DNA from: Hyphococcus sp.
Lineage (GTDB): Bacteria > Pseudomonadota > Alphaproteobacteria > Caulobacterales > Parvularculaceae
Length of the DNA stretch: 64,000 nucleotides
Reading direction: 5' to 3'
Assembly: GCA_028284345.1 (NCBI GenBank)
Contig: JANQRY010000010.1
Coordinates: 310,001-374,000, forward strand
Below, piece after piece: positions 1 to 7,788 of this stretch. Both the position numbers and the translations under genes were made by a program. Below the pieces are notes generated by a model that searched no databases, was not told where the DNA came from, and saw nothing but the letters and a program-made list of their open reading frames with translations. Position 1 is the first letter of the stretch. Each line of letters begins with the position of its first letter.

Positions 1-2092
1 CCGTTTCGTTGTCATTCAGTAGTCTGGCAATTGACTGGATCTCGGAATATCGAAGGTGGCTTTTGGCTTTCGCGCTATAGAATAGTTTTTGAATGTCGTA
101 GATGAACGTGTCCGGGCCATAGAGCAGCCAGAGCTGCTTCAAAAGCTTTCGCTTCTGCCGAATAAGGTTTTTATCTTTTGCAATTTCCTCAAGCCGATCA
201 GGCAGCGCGCGAACCGCGTCAGGCGTTTCCTTGCAAAAAACGGCCGCAGCGCGCCACAATTCGGGATCACCGGGAGGCGCATAGGTGTCCGCGAGAACTA
301 CCGGGATCGCGCCCATGCCAATCGCTTCCCAAAGCCGGATTGAGTTTGGCCCGCTACCGGAAGGACAAAGGGCGAAAACGCTATCCTTCATCACCTGCGA
401 AAATTGCAGACTGGCCTGATCGTCAATGAGCTGTTCACCCTCAGCCGCCCGTTTTCTTATTTGATGCTCATAAACAACTTTATTGTAGTGCCACGTATCG
501 CGACCAAGCACGAGGCCGCGCCCGTCATCAGGCAGATACTCCAATATCCAATCGCGCACCTTCGTAAGGTACCATTCATTGGATTTCGCCCCAATAAATG
601 AATACAAGTACTTTCTGTCTTCGTCCTTATTCCACTCATCCGAGGTCGTCACTTGCACTGGATACAGAGGAAAAGGATGTATTTGAATCTTTCGGCCATC
701 CCGAACAAACGGCTGATCTTTGATCGCATGGGACCAGTATATATCAGTGACGCCCGCCTCAAAGAAGAGTTGCCTATACTGCAATGTTAAAATGTGTTGG
801 CTTACAGTAACGATTCTGGCGGGCCGTTTCTCGGGCAGATTTAGAGATAGTAATTTACCGAGCAACTCAGGTCCGTCATCGCTGTTATTATTCAGTCTAT
901 CAATTAACGTCGCCCACGGGAATCCGACGTAGTAAATGTCGTCAACGATCGGCAGAAGTTTTATGGCTTTTTTGAATGCATGCTTTTCGGTGATAGCGGG
1001 AAATTGCCAGTGATCATCATAGCCGACTATATTGTCGACGGCGACAATGTTTGGGTCAGGGACCGCCCCTCCTGCTCGGATTGGGCCGTCGGCGGACGTA
1101 TTTGATAAATGCTGCGAGATTTGTTTATGGGCGAACTCAATGATCTTTTTCTGCCGGCTCCACGCTGAATCATTGGCCGCTTTGCCCGTCGACGTACTGT
1201 CAAAGCCAAATATCAGACCGCGTCGATATTCATAGTGGTTTTCCAGCGATCGGACTTTCTCTGATACTTTGCCAGTGGCCAAATCAAAATGAATAACGTT
1301 TTGATCAAGTTTGGCGCGGTCCAGCGCACCCAATTTCTTACGCCGTTCAAGAGGGGGGACGACTGAATCCATTTCCAGCTGATAAGTCTTTCTATCGCGA
1401 TCGCTCAGCTGATCTTTATGCTGTCGAAAATACCCCATGGGAAAACGCGCCTGATAAAACGCTTCGTGGCCTGCAAACTGACGCCACAGGTTCCAATCTC
1501 CTGCAAGTTTGAATTTACCGAAGCTGGCGTCGGGCTTGATCCGGCGCCACAGCGCGTTGCGAAAGAAAGTGCCTTCCTGCTGAAGAAATTCCCAGTGCAC
1601 GCCATCACATAAACCTTGTCGTAAAATCTCGGCGTTAACCGGTCTGTTGGATTCAGCAACAACAATGTCGTTCCTTATAATCGCGCTCTTCCCACCGATC
1701 CAATTGACGTGCGCGAGTTCCTGGTCAATTTTGCTTAAAAGCGAGCCGGCACCGTATGCGAGAATGTCGTCGGCGTTGATCCAACCCATCCAATCGTCAG
1801 GATTTATGTTAAACCGTCCGAAACCCTTGGCAATGCCGTCATACATGCTTCGATCGGGCTGAGACTCAAACGAAAAATGGACTTTCCCGCATAGCACGGG
1901 GAAGAGTTCGTTTTTTATTCGACTTTCCCACAAAGAGAGAATTTCAAGCGTGCCGTCATCAGAGCCGCCATCCTGTACGTGATGAAATATCTCAAAGTCG
2001 CCGGCTTGCCCTAGAACGCTAACGATCGTCCGTTCAATGGTGTCACCGGCGTTCAGGCACGGCGTAACTATGAATATCCGCGTAGTAGCCAT
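1..2092 (-). CDS. GT2 glycosyltransferase fused to exostosin-like glycosyltransferase domain (3' end cut by window edge)
   Basis: From the ATG at 2092 the minus-strand frame stays open to position 1, giving at least 697 residues; the C-terminus lies outside the window. The N-terminal 250 or so residues are a GT-A family 2 domain: FIVTPCLNAGDTIERTI at residue 6, then QDGGSDDGT, NADD near residue 106 (the DXD-like nucleotide-sugar/metal site) and a GDWNLWRQF acceptor-side motif. After a linker, the C-terminal part carries FALCPSGSGPNSIRLWEA near residue 580 followed by GMGAIPVV, the pattern of exostosin/GT47-like nucleotide-binding halves. A similar C-terminal pattern recurs in the gene at 11270-13021. 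It probably adds two sugars to a surface glycan in the cytoplasm; substrates cannot be read. No signal peptide or membrane segment is seen. The family calls are firm for GT2 and moderate for exostosin. Confidence 0.8.
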   Translation of the reverse strand, partial: MATTRIFIVTPCLNAGDTIERTIVSVLGQAGDFEIFHHVQDGGSDDGTLEILSLWESRIKNELFPVLCGKVHFSFESQPDRSMYDGIAKGFGRFNINPDDWMGWINADDILAYGAGSLLSKIDQELAHVNWIGGKSAIIRNDIVVAESNRPVNAEILRQGLCDGVHWEFLQQEGTFFRNALWRRIKPDASFGKFKLAGDWNLWRQFAGHEAFYQARFPMGYFRQHKDQLSDRDRKTYQLEMDSVVPPLERRKKLGALDRAKLDQNVIHFDLATGKVSEKVRSLENHYEYRRGLIFGFDSTSTGKAANDSAWSRQKKIIEFAHKQISQHLSNTSADGPIRAGGAVPDPNIVAVDNIVGYDDHWQFPAITEKHAFKKAIKLLPIVDDIYYVGFPWATLIDRLNNNSDDGPELLGKLLSLNLPEKRPARIVTVSQHILTLQYRQLFFEAGVTDIYWSHAIKDQPFVRDGRKIQIHPFPLYPVQVTTSDEWNKDEDRKYLYSFIGAKSNEWYLTKVRDWILEYLPDDGRGLVLGRDTWHYNKVVYEHQIRKRAAEGEQLIDDQASLQFSQVMKDSVFALCPSGSGPNSIRLWEAIGMGAIPVVLADTYAPPGDPELWRAAAVFCKETPDAVRALPDRLEEIAKDKNLIRQKRKLLKQLWLLYGPDTFIYDIQKLFYSAKAKSHLRYSEIQSIARLLNDNET

Positions 2093-2435
2093 TTCAGCGA
2101 CTTTTTGTCCCCCACCGTAAATACAATGCCAAGCGTTGCGTCACACGCATACAATACGCAGGACGGGCGATATAATCCGGTTCGACGGGAAAAAACGCTT
2201 GACGATCAGAAAAGCCGCGAGCCTTCATTGAATGAGTGTTCGGGATCTTAGCCATGTTGCCGTCCAACATCGCTGTTCGCGGTCGCGGGGCGTAGCATTC
2301 GCGTTGAGCCTGGCAAATCCCGATTGGCTCGCAGCATCTTTGAAGCGTTCCATATGAGAGTTACATCGCGCGCAAGGCGTCGGTATTGTTGCATGGGACA
2401 TACTGACTAATCGCCGCTACGAGCCATATTGGCGC
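2093..2435. other. Intergenic region, 343 bp, no gene seen
   Basis: This lies between the 5' end of the partial glycosyltransferase and the 3' end of the coiled-coil gene, both on the minus strand. I find no convincing reading frame, tRNA or strong hairpin followed by T residues. It must contain the promoter or leader of the glycosyltransferase at 1-2092, but no recognisable -35/-10 pair stands out. Confidence 0.5.
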
Positions 2436-3734
2436 TTACCCCGCGCCCTGAGACTGTGGCGTCGGCAGGCCTTCCTCCGTCCCAAAACGCAAATAATGCA
2501 CCAGCGGATTCATGCCGGCTTCCTGTACATCCGGATAGGTCTGAAAATACACCGTCGTGGAGAATTCCGGCCCCGGCGAGCGCCCCTCGCGTCCCCCATA
2601 ACGTACGAAGTGTTCGACCGGATCCAGATTAGACGAACGGATGTCCGGGTTTTGCTCAAGATACCATTCACTGTTGAATAGCGAAGATGCACGCACCAAT
2701 TCGATCTGTTCACGCATATTATCTTTCTTGATGAGACGCGCCGCCTTCTTCAACCCTCTTATTGGTTTGGTGATCCGCCACGAAAGACTTCTGTGGACTG
2801 CACTCAATTGGCCGGCCGCGGCCTTTGCTCGCGCATCAGTCTTCTTAATCTGGCTCTTCAAATGCGTATTCTCCGAGCGTGCGGAAGCCAGGGACGTTTC
2901 CAGCTTCGCCAATTTGACGTCTAATTTCATTGCCTTGATGCAGTATCCCTCCGTCGCATCAAGAACATTCTCGACCTGCGAAACGAGTTTGCGATTTCTT
3001 TCCTCCGCCGCTGCGAGCGCCGCCTCAAGCGCGCTGGACTTTTGGCCATTCTTCACCAGCAAGGCCCGCTCTTCCAATACTGCGGGGGCAAGATCGCTCA
3101 ATATCGCGGGCCTGCCGTTTCGGGATAAATCGCTTGAGCGATCCAAGTCGTTCTGCAGCGTCGCTAAATCTTCGTCACGCTCCATGGCGTGCTGCGCCAT
3201 ATACAAAAGAATTTCCGATGGCTTAAATTCCTTTACGGCGAAATGTTCCGGCGCTGGCGGCGAATCAAGGCGACAGGCCTCGGACAGCAATGAATAAAAC
3301 GCCTGTGGCGCCTCGAACACCGCCAACGCCTCCGCCGCGATTGAACGATTATCGTGGTCGCGCAGAAACGCCAGCAGCTTTTCCGTTTGATCGCGCCATT
3401 CGCGTAGTGCCGTTTGAAGCGCCTCCCCAGAGGACATTCGAGAAGATGCGTGATCCCTGCAAGCGGCGTAGAAAAAAAGAATAGTGATGTCGTTGTCTGA
3501 AAGCAGTTCCTCAACATCCGGCCATGAACTGTCGGGAGCGAAAGTAATAAATGGCTCTGCTTGAGCCGGCTCGGCGCGCGGCGAGCCGGGGTTTTCGCCG
3601 GCACTTTGTGCGCCTTCGCCGGCGTTGTCTCGCGCACCGGGGTCAGCGAGCCCGAATCGCTGATTCACGTCTGCGACAAACGCTGCGAGGTCGCGCCGCA
3701 AATAGTTCTGCAGAGCCACTGCGATAAAACGCAT
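2436..3734 (-). CDS. Coiled-coil protein with C-terminal YLxxNPD tandem motif, polysaccharide-associated
   Basis: 432 residues from an ATG start. No enzyme fold is recognised in the first 200 residues, which are helical and acidic. Residues about 215-310 read as a coiled coil (alternating A/L/E/R/K). SLSWRITKPIRGLKK at 316 is an SWRxTxPLR-type motif often found in glycosyltransferases and coiled-coil proteins of rhamnan and other polysaccharide loci. Two copies of a 35-residue motif follow (about 353-390 and 391-425), each of the form FxxxxYLxxxPDI/V..NPLxHYxRxGxxEGRxPxP; this motif typically trails glycan-synthesis proteins. The location among glycosyltransferases supports a structural or scaffolding role in surface glycan synthesis. 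The N-terminus (WRDQTEKLLAFLRDHD, then EAPQAFYSLL) recalls the 3' part of some sulfotransferase-like proteins, but no PAPS-binding loop is visible. Confidence 0.7.
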   Translation of the reverse strand: MRFIAVALQNYLRRDLAAFVADVNQRFGLADPGARDNAGEGAQSAGENPGSPRAEPAQAEPFITFAPDSSWPDVEELLSDNDITILFFYAACRDHASSRMSSGEALQTALREWRDQTEKLLAFLRDHDNRSIAAEALAVFEAPQAFYSLLSEACRLDSPPAPEHFAVKEFKPSEILLYMAQHAMERDEDLATLQNDLDRSSDLSRNGRPAILSDLAPAVLEERALLVKNGQKSSALEAALAAAEERNRKLVSQVENVLDATEGYCIKAMKLDVKLAKLETSLASARSENTHLKSQIKKTDARAKAAAGQLSAVHRSLSWRITKPIRGLKKAARLIKKDNMREQIELVRASSLFNSEWYLEQNPDIRSSNLDPVEHFVRYGGREGRSPGPEFSTTVYFQTYPDVQEAGMNPLVHYLRFGTEEGLPTPQSQGAG

Positions 3735-3919
3735 CGTTATCCGTCTCGCTATCCGGGCTTTGCCGCGCCGGCCCGCGCCCCCGGATATCCTCTTATTTCA
3801 GTATATTCGGACTTGCAATTGGCTGTTAATGAATTATGGCTCTGCGTCAAGAGCGCCCGCCTTTTCAGCCAAAACCGGCGCGTCATCGCAAAGTGATTTC
3901 CCGGAGGGAGTTAGCCGAG

Positions 3920-4618
3920 ATGCGCCATCCCACAAAGTCTCACGCAATCGCAAAATTGAAGCAGATGGGGGCGCCCGTCGGCGCCGTGCTCGATGTCGGC
4001 GTTTTAAGCACAACGCACGAATTGCTCGTCGGATATGCGGACAGACATCAGGTCCTGATGGAGCCGATTGTCGAGTTTGAAGATCGAATTCGAAAGAAAT
4101 ACACCGACGCAAACGTCTCCCACGAATTGGTGCAGGTCGCCGTCTCCAATCGGAACGGAACTGTACCAATGAAGACCATGTCGGTGCGGGAGGGGACAGA
4201 AATTACCCATGCGCGGATGACGGACGAGACGTCAGATGAAAGCAACATCCGGATTGTGCCGACCCAAACCCTCGACAGCATCGTGCAGGAGCGGAAGCTG
4301 AAGAAGCCATTTTTCCTTAAAATTGATGTTGACGGCGCAGAACTGGATGTCCTTGAGGGGGCGAAAGAAACGCTTCCAGACTGCAGTGTCGTCTGTATCG
4401 AAACAGGAATATCCACGCTGTTCGAACGTGGCAACATTATCCATAAGTCAGGGTTTCAACTCTTCGATATTGTCGATATCTGCTATTATAATGACCGGTT
4501 CATTCAGGCTGACCTCATATTTTTAAATCATAAGACCATCAAGGAGTGCGGGCTTGAGGTCTACAAGCATGGATTCGATATCAATAAGTGGCAACCATAT
4601 AATCCATTCGCCAAATGA
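3920..4618 (+). CDS. FkbM-family SAM-dependent methyltransferase
   Basis: About 232 residues. The frame extends upstream to 3836, but the ATG at 3920 has GGAGGGAG nine bases before it and starts MRHPTKSHAIAKL, typical of FkbM proteins, so I prefer it. The SAM-binding region begins AVLDVGVLSTTHEL; the glycine-rich loop is less canonical than VGAHxG. Later motifs fit Methyltransf_21: VEF followed by VSNRNGTVPM, TLDSIV, FLKIDVDGAELDVLEGA (the core FkbM signature) and VVCIETG. Members O-methylate sugars or other hydroxyls in glycans and natural products. It sits alone on the plus strand in the glycan island, divergent from the coiled-coil gene and followed by transposase debris. The substrate cannot be predicted. 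Confidence 0.85.
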   Translation: MRHPTKSHAIAKLKQMGAPVGAVLDVGVLSTTHELLVGYADRHQVLMEPIVEFEDRIRKKYTDANVSHELVQVAVSNRNGTVPMKTMSVREGTEITHARMTDETSDESNIRIVPTQTLDSIVQERKLKKPFFLKIDVDGAELDVLEGAKETLPDCSVVCIETGISTLFERGNIIHKSGFQLFDIVDICYYNDRFIQADLIFLNHKTIKECGLEVYKHGFDINKWQPYNPFAK

Positions 4619-5325
4619 AATTTGAATATCGAAGTGGTTTTTTTCACATCTTCGTTGCGATGTATCTAGAACTTAGAGAATACCCGGCTGAAAAAGATCG
4701 TCGTCGATCTCGAATTGGACAAGCTGATGCTGAAAGAGACGCTCGATTACCAAAAACCCAAGGCCTGACTGCCGCCGATCTCCGTCAGGCCGTCATTCGG
4801 GTCCGTCAAAAGCTGGATACGTCAGAACGGCGGCCCGCAGACTGTGTTTAGGGGATGTTCTCGTCACTGGACCGCGGAAGGCGGTGTGGAGTCCTTGGCC
4901 CGCAAGACATGCGCCCGATGTATAACCTAGGTACACGTTGTACGCTTCGAAAGATCTATCCACTCAAGAGGGTACTAAATGCTGGGTAAATGGCCTTAAT
5001 CGACACTAGAAGAGCTTTACGGTAAAATACAACTTTCGAACACGACCAGACGCATCTTAAGCTCAATACATTGGCAGGATAAAGTCGCGCTGAGGCGCCC
5101 GCCTATTTAAAGGAAAAGAACCTGCCGCCGCCTCAATCAAGAACCGATATTTCTCGGTCGGTTGCATGATGCGCACGACGAAAGTCGTCGGTCTCGACGG
5201 CAACCGCTTTGGGTGTAGGGTTGGACAAGCAAAAAACGAGTACAGCATACACCGGCAAACTCCGACAGCCCGATTAGTGCGTATACGCTTGGCCACAGTC
5301 ATTTATATATATAGTCGTTTGGGGA
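4619..5325. other. Gene-poor stretch carrying IS3-type debris
   Basis: No intact gene is seen in these roughly 700 bases. They include the IS3-family remnant annotated separately (about 4673-4854). A minus-strand open frame at 5063-5302 (79 codons) ends in plausible protein sequence (TTFVVRIMQPTEKYRFLIEA), but its first third is cysteine-rich and unlike a real N-terminus, so I read it at most as a broken C-terminal fragment of unknown identity. The block looks like a decayed insertion site within the island. Confidence 0.5.
4673..4854 (+). pseudogene. IS3-family transposase remnant (orfA tail and orfB start)
   Basis: From 4673 one frame reads LENTRLKKIVVDLELDKLML and continues to a stop at 4766-4768. 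This is the leucine-zipper C-terminus of IS3-family OrfA helper proteins (LExEN.RLKK.v.dL.LDk..Lk). The frame has a stop (4667-4669) just upstream and no helix-turn-helix, so the first two thirds of orfA are gone. In the frame one base earlier, from 4765, LTAADLRQAVIRVRQKLDTS followed by ERR matches the start of an orfB-type transposase; it stops at 4852-4854 before any DDE residue. The shifted overlap of the two frames is the usual IS3 arrangement. The element is dead and indicates past transposition in the island. Confidence 0.75.
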
Positions 5326-6672
5326 CTAATTCGCCGCAGGCGCCTTCGGCGAAGTCTTTCCTAAAGTACGCCGCTGAATCAGACGAACTGCAAGCGAGAC
5401 GACACCATACCCAATTAAGGTCGCAATTGAAAAGAATACGTAACCTTTTGCAAGCGACGTCGGCGACCAAGAAACTTCCGCAATAAGGGCCATACCGCCG
5501 CCAAGCGACAGGATAAGCGTAAGCGGGATCAAGTCCAAATGCGAGGCGTAGTCGATGGCTATAGCAAGCCGGAGGGTGCACATCGCCACAATTGCGAGAA
5601 GCCCCAACAGCATAACATCGCCGTTACACGACGCGATACCATAGGAGCTTGAGCATAATGGCTCCGATAATAAAAAAATCATTAGAGCGCCAGCGCTTGA
5701 AATGCCAACGGTCAGAAAAACGCCGCGAAGGATCAACATGCGTGTCGGCCTGGCGCTTGCCCGTTCGCCGACGATCAACGGGAACAGAAGCTGAATAAGC
5801 GGAAGCGTTAAAACAAGCATTCCCTTAGGCAACACCGCTGACGCTGAATAGACTGACAGTTGCTCAGGCGCAAGCACAACATAAGCGAGCAAAACATCCG
5901 CATTGGCAACGACCATGAACAGCAGGAAACCAACGCTTAGCTTTAGAAAACTGCTTATGCGTATCATAGAAAGTAAATCGCTATCGCCGCCGCGCTCCTT
6001 CGCCCAGGGATGAAAAAACCGGGAACCAACCATTCGCCATGGCTTGAACAGCACGACGATCGGCGCAAGCGTCGCCAATCCTATGCCAACTAATCCACCC
6101 CACACATTATTGAGCATATAGATGCCTAGCGCGCCGCCAATGAACCGACTCGTCATCCATCCAAGCGTGAATATTCCTAGCGAAAAAAACCTACCATTGC
6201 TTTGAAGGGATATTCTTCCAACCTCGGCGCAATAAGAAATGTACACGACGAATGCAATGGCGCAGGCGACGAGAACCGAAAACCCAGCGCCCAACCCCCA
6301 AGCGAGAGATGACGCCGAAATCAATGTAAGCGCGGCCACGGCGCCCCATGACGAGATGAGCCTGAATACTTTTTCGGCCGACTCCGTTGCGCGATCCATG
6401 CCGTGCTCTGCGCCGACTGTTGTGATTGCGCGGGTAAAGAACATATTCATGATTGTGGCTGGCGCAAAAGCGACATTAATGATCGTAATCGCAGTGTAAT
6501 AAATCCCGAAATCCTCTGCGCTGAGCGTTTTCGATGCGAGATAAGACAGGCCGAGATTCAGCAACGCAGCGGGGCCGGTAATCGCCAGCAAAGCCACCCC
6601 TCGCCTAACGACCGAAGCGTTGAGGCTTGATGACCAAAGGATCGGCATCTTCAGGAAATCATGAAACTGCAT
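5326..6672 (-). CDS. Polysaccharide flippase-like membrane protein (Wzx/MATE fold)
   Basis: 448 residues, ATG start, with roughly 12 hydrophobic segments along its whole length. The N-terminal LLNLGLSYLASKTLSAEDFG followed by IYYTAITIIN is characteristic of the polysaccharide biosynthesis (Wzx-like) transporter family, which flips undecaprenyl-linked glycans across the inner membrane. The length fits the family (400-500). The extreme C-terminus is basic (RRTLGKTSPKAPAAN), as expected for a cytoplasmic tail. It is divergent from the methyltransferase at 6812 and surrounded by glycosyltransferases, supporting export of a locally made glycan. The exact substrate is unknown; no Wzy polymerase or Wzz is obvious nearby, although the membrane protein at 7789-9630 could carry out a lipid-linked-sugar step. 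Confidence 0.82.
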   Translation of the reverse strand: MQFHDFLKMPILWSSSLNASVVRRGVALLAITGPAALLNLGLSYLASKTLSAEDFGIYYTAITIINVAFAPATIMNMFFTRAITTVGAEHGMDRATESAEKVFRLISSWGAVAALTLISASSLAWGLGAGFSVLVACAIAFVVYISYCAEVGRISLQSNGRFFSLGIFTLGWMTSRFIGGALGIYMLNNVWGGLVGIGLATLAPIVVLFKPWRMVGSRFFHPWAKERGGDSDLLSMIRISSFLKLSVGFLLFMVVANADVLLAYVVLAPEQLSVYSASAVLPKGMLVLTLPLIQLLFPLIVGERASARPTRMLILRGVFLTVGISSAGALMIFLLSEPLCSSSYGIASCNGDVMLLGLLAIVAMCTLRLAIAIDYASHLDLIPLTLILSLGGGMALIAEVSWSPTSLAKGYVFFSIATLIGYGVVSLAVRLIQRRTLGKTSPKAPAAN

Positions 6673-6811
6673 ATGCCCGGCGCCTCGTGATCAGCCTGAA
6701 GTTCTAGACAGCGGCTAAGGCGTACAGTAATGAGTCGAGCCTGCCAAGCATTTGAGGTTGTTGAAGCCATAACATATCAAATCGCAGCTTTAGTTTTCGT
6801 AAGCGGACCAA

Positions 6812-7732
6812 ATGAAGAAAGACCTGTACGACAATATTAGGTGGCCGTCGCCGGCGGGAACATCGTCTGAACCGAAGTGGACGGGCTGCGGCTTTGATGT
6901 CGACGGCGATCTGCATGATGTTCTCGTTACCGAACTTGGCGATTCAGGCTGGAGCGACGATCTCGGCGATCTGTTGAATATGGAAGTTGCGCCGGACCGG
7001 CCTCTGGGCCTTGCATCCCGACATCACGCGCTCAACGCATTGGAGCAAGCCGGAAGCGCCGGGCCCGGCAAGGTTGTGCTAGAAATCGGCTCCGCCAACG
7101 GATACATGCTAAAGGATATTTCCGACCGGTTCCCAGGCACCGCCGTCATCGGATCAGACTATGCGGCGGCGCCATTGGATGTGCTCGCAAAGCGCTTCCA
7201 GGAAATACCGCTTATTCAACTAGACGTCGTCAAATCCAAGCTTCCGAATAATTTCTGCGACGCCATCGTCATGCTCAACGTTCTAGAACATATCGAGGAT
7301 GATTGCGGCGCGCTTCAACAGATCTGTCGCATGCTGAAACCCGGCGGGCTTTTCGTGATCGAGGTGCCCGCAAGCCCCAGTCTATATGACGACTTTGATA
7401 GACTTGTAGGTCATTTTCGACGATACAAGATGGGCGATTTGGTTAGCAAGCTTGAGGATTCAGGGTTCGTAATCGAACAAAAGTCGCACCTTGGGTTTTT
7501 CGCTTTTCCCGCTTTGTGGGCGCTGATTCAGGCAAAGAAAGCGACAAAGGGCGCGGGCGACCTTTCGGCAGACGAGGTCCTGAAATCTCGGATCCGGGTT
7601 GGCCGTCGCAATCGCGCTCAGGAGATTGTGTTTTCGCTTGAAACTGCGCTGCGCCCATACGTGCCAATGCCGTTTGGCGTCCGATGTATCATTTCTGCGC
7701 GGGCTGAAGCTTGTAACTCCCCGCTCGTCTAA
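6812..7732 (+). CDS. Class I SAM-dependent methyltransferase
   Basis: 306 residues. Motif I is VVLEIGSANGYML (about residue 90), with an acidic residue in VIGSDYAAAPLDVL, the motif IV region DAIVMLNVLEHIEDD and the post-motif LKPGGLFVIEVPA, all standard for the Methyltransf_11/23 superfamily. The tail (FFAFPALWALIQAKK) is of the type seen in glycan- or lipid-associated methyltransferases. The first 85 residues are not recognisable as a domain. It sits divergently next to the flippase, so a modifying role on the exported glycan is likely but inferred; methylation of another small molecule cannot be excluded. Confidence 0.8.
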   Translation: MKKDLYDNIRWPSPAGTSSEPKWTGCGFDVDGDLHDVLVTELGDSGWSDDLGDLLNMEVAPDRPLGLASRHHALNALEQAGSAGPGKVVLEIGSANGYMLKDISDRFPGTAVIGSDYAAAPLDVLAKRFQEIPLIQLDVVKSKLPNNFCDAIVMLNVLEHIEDDCGALQQICRMLKPGGLFVIEVPASPSLYDDFDRLVGHFRRYKMGDLVSKLEDSGFVIEQKSHLGFFAFPALWALIQAKKATKGAGDLSADEVLKSRIRVGRRNRAQEIVFSLETALRPYVPMPFGVRCIISARAEACNSPLV

Positions 7733-7788
7733 GGCTTCACGGCCAGCTGTTCGAAATGAACCAGCGCCGACGCATTTATTGAAAAAGA

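Noticed and set aside
4615..4851. 78-codon open frame after the FkbM gene
   Set aside because: It joins out-of-frame orfA sequence with the start of orfB of a dead IS3 element; annotated as a transposase remnant instead.
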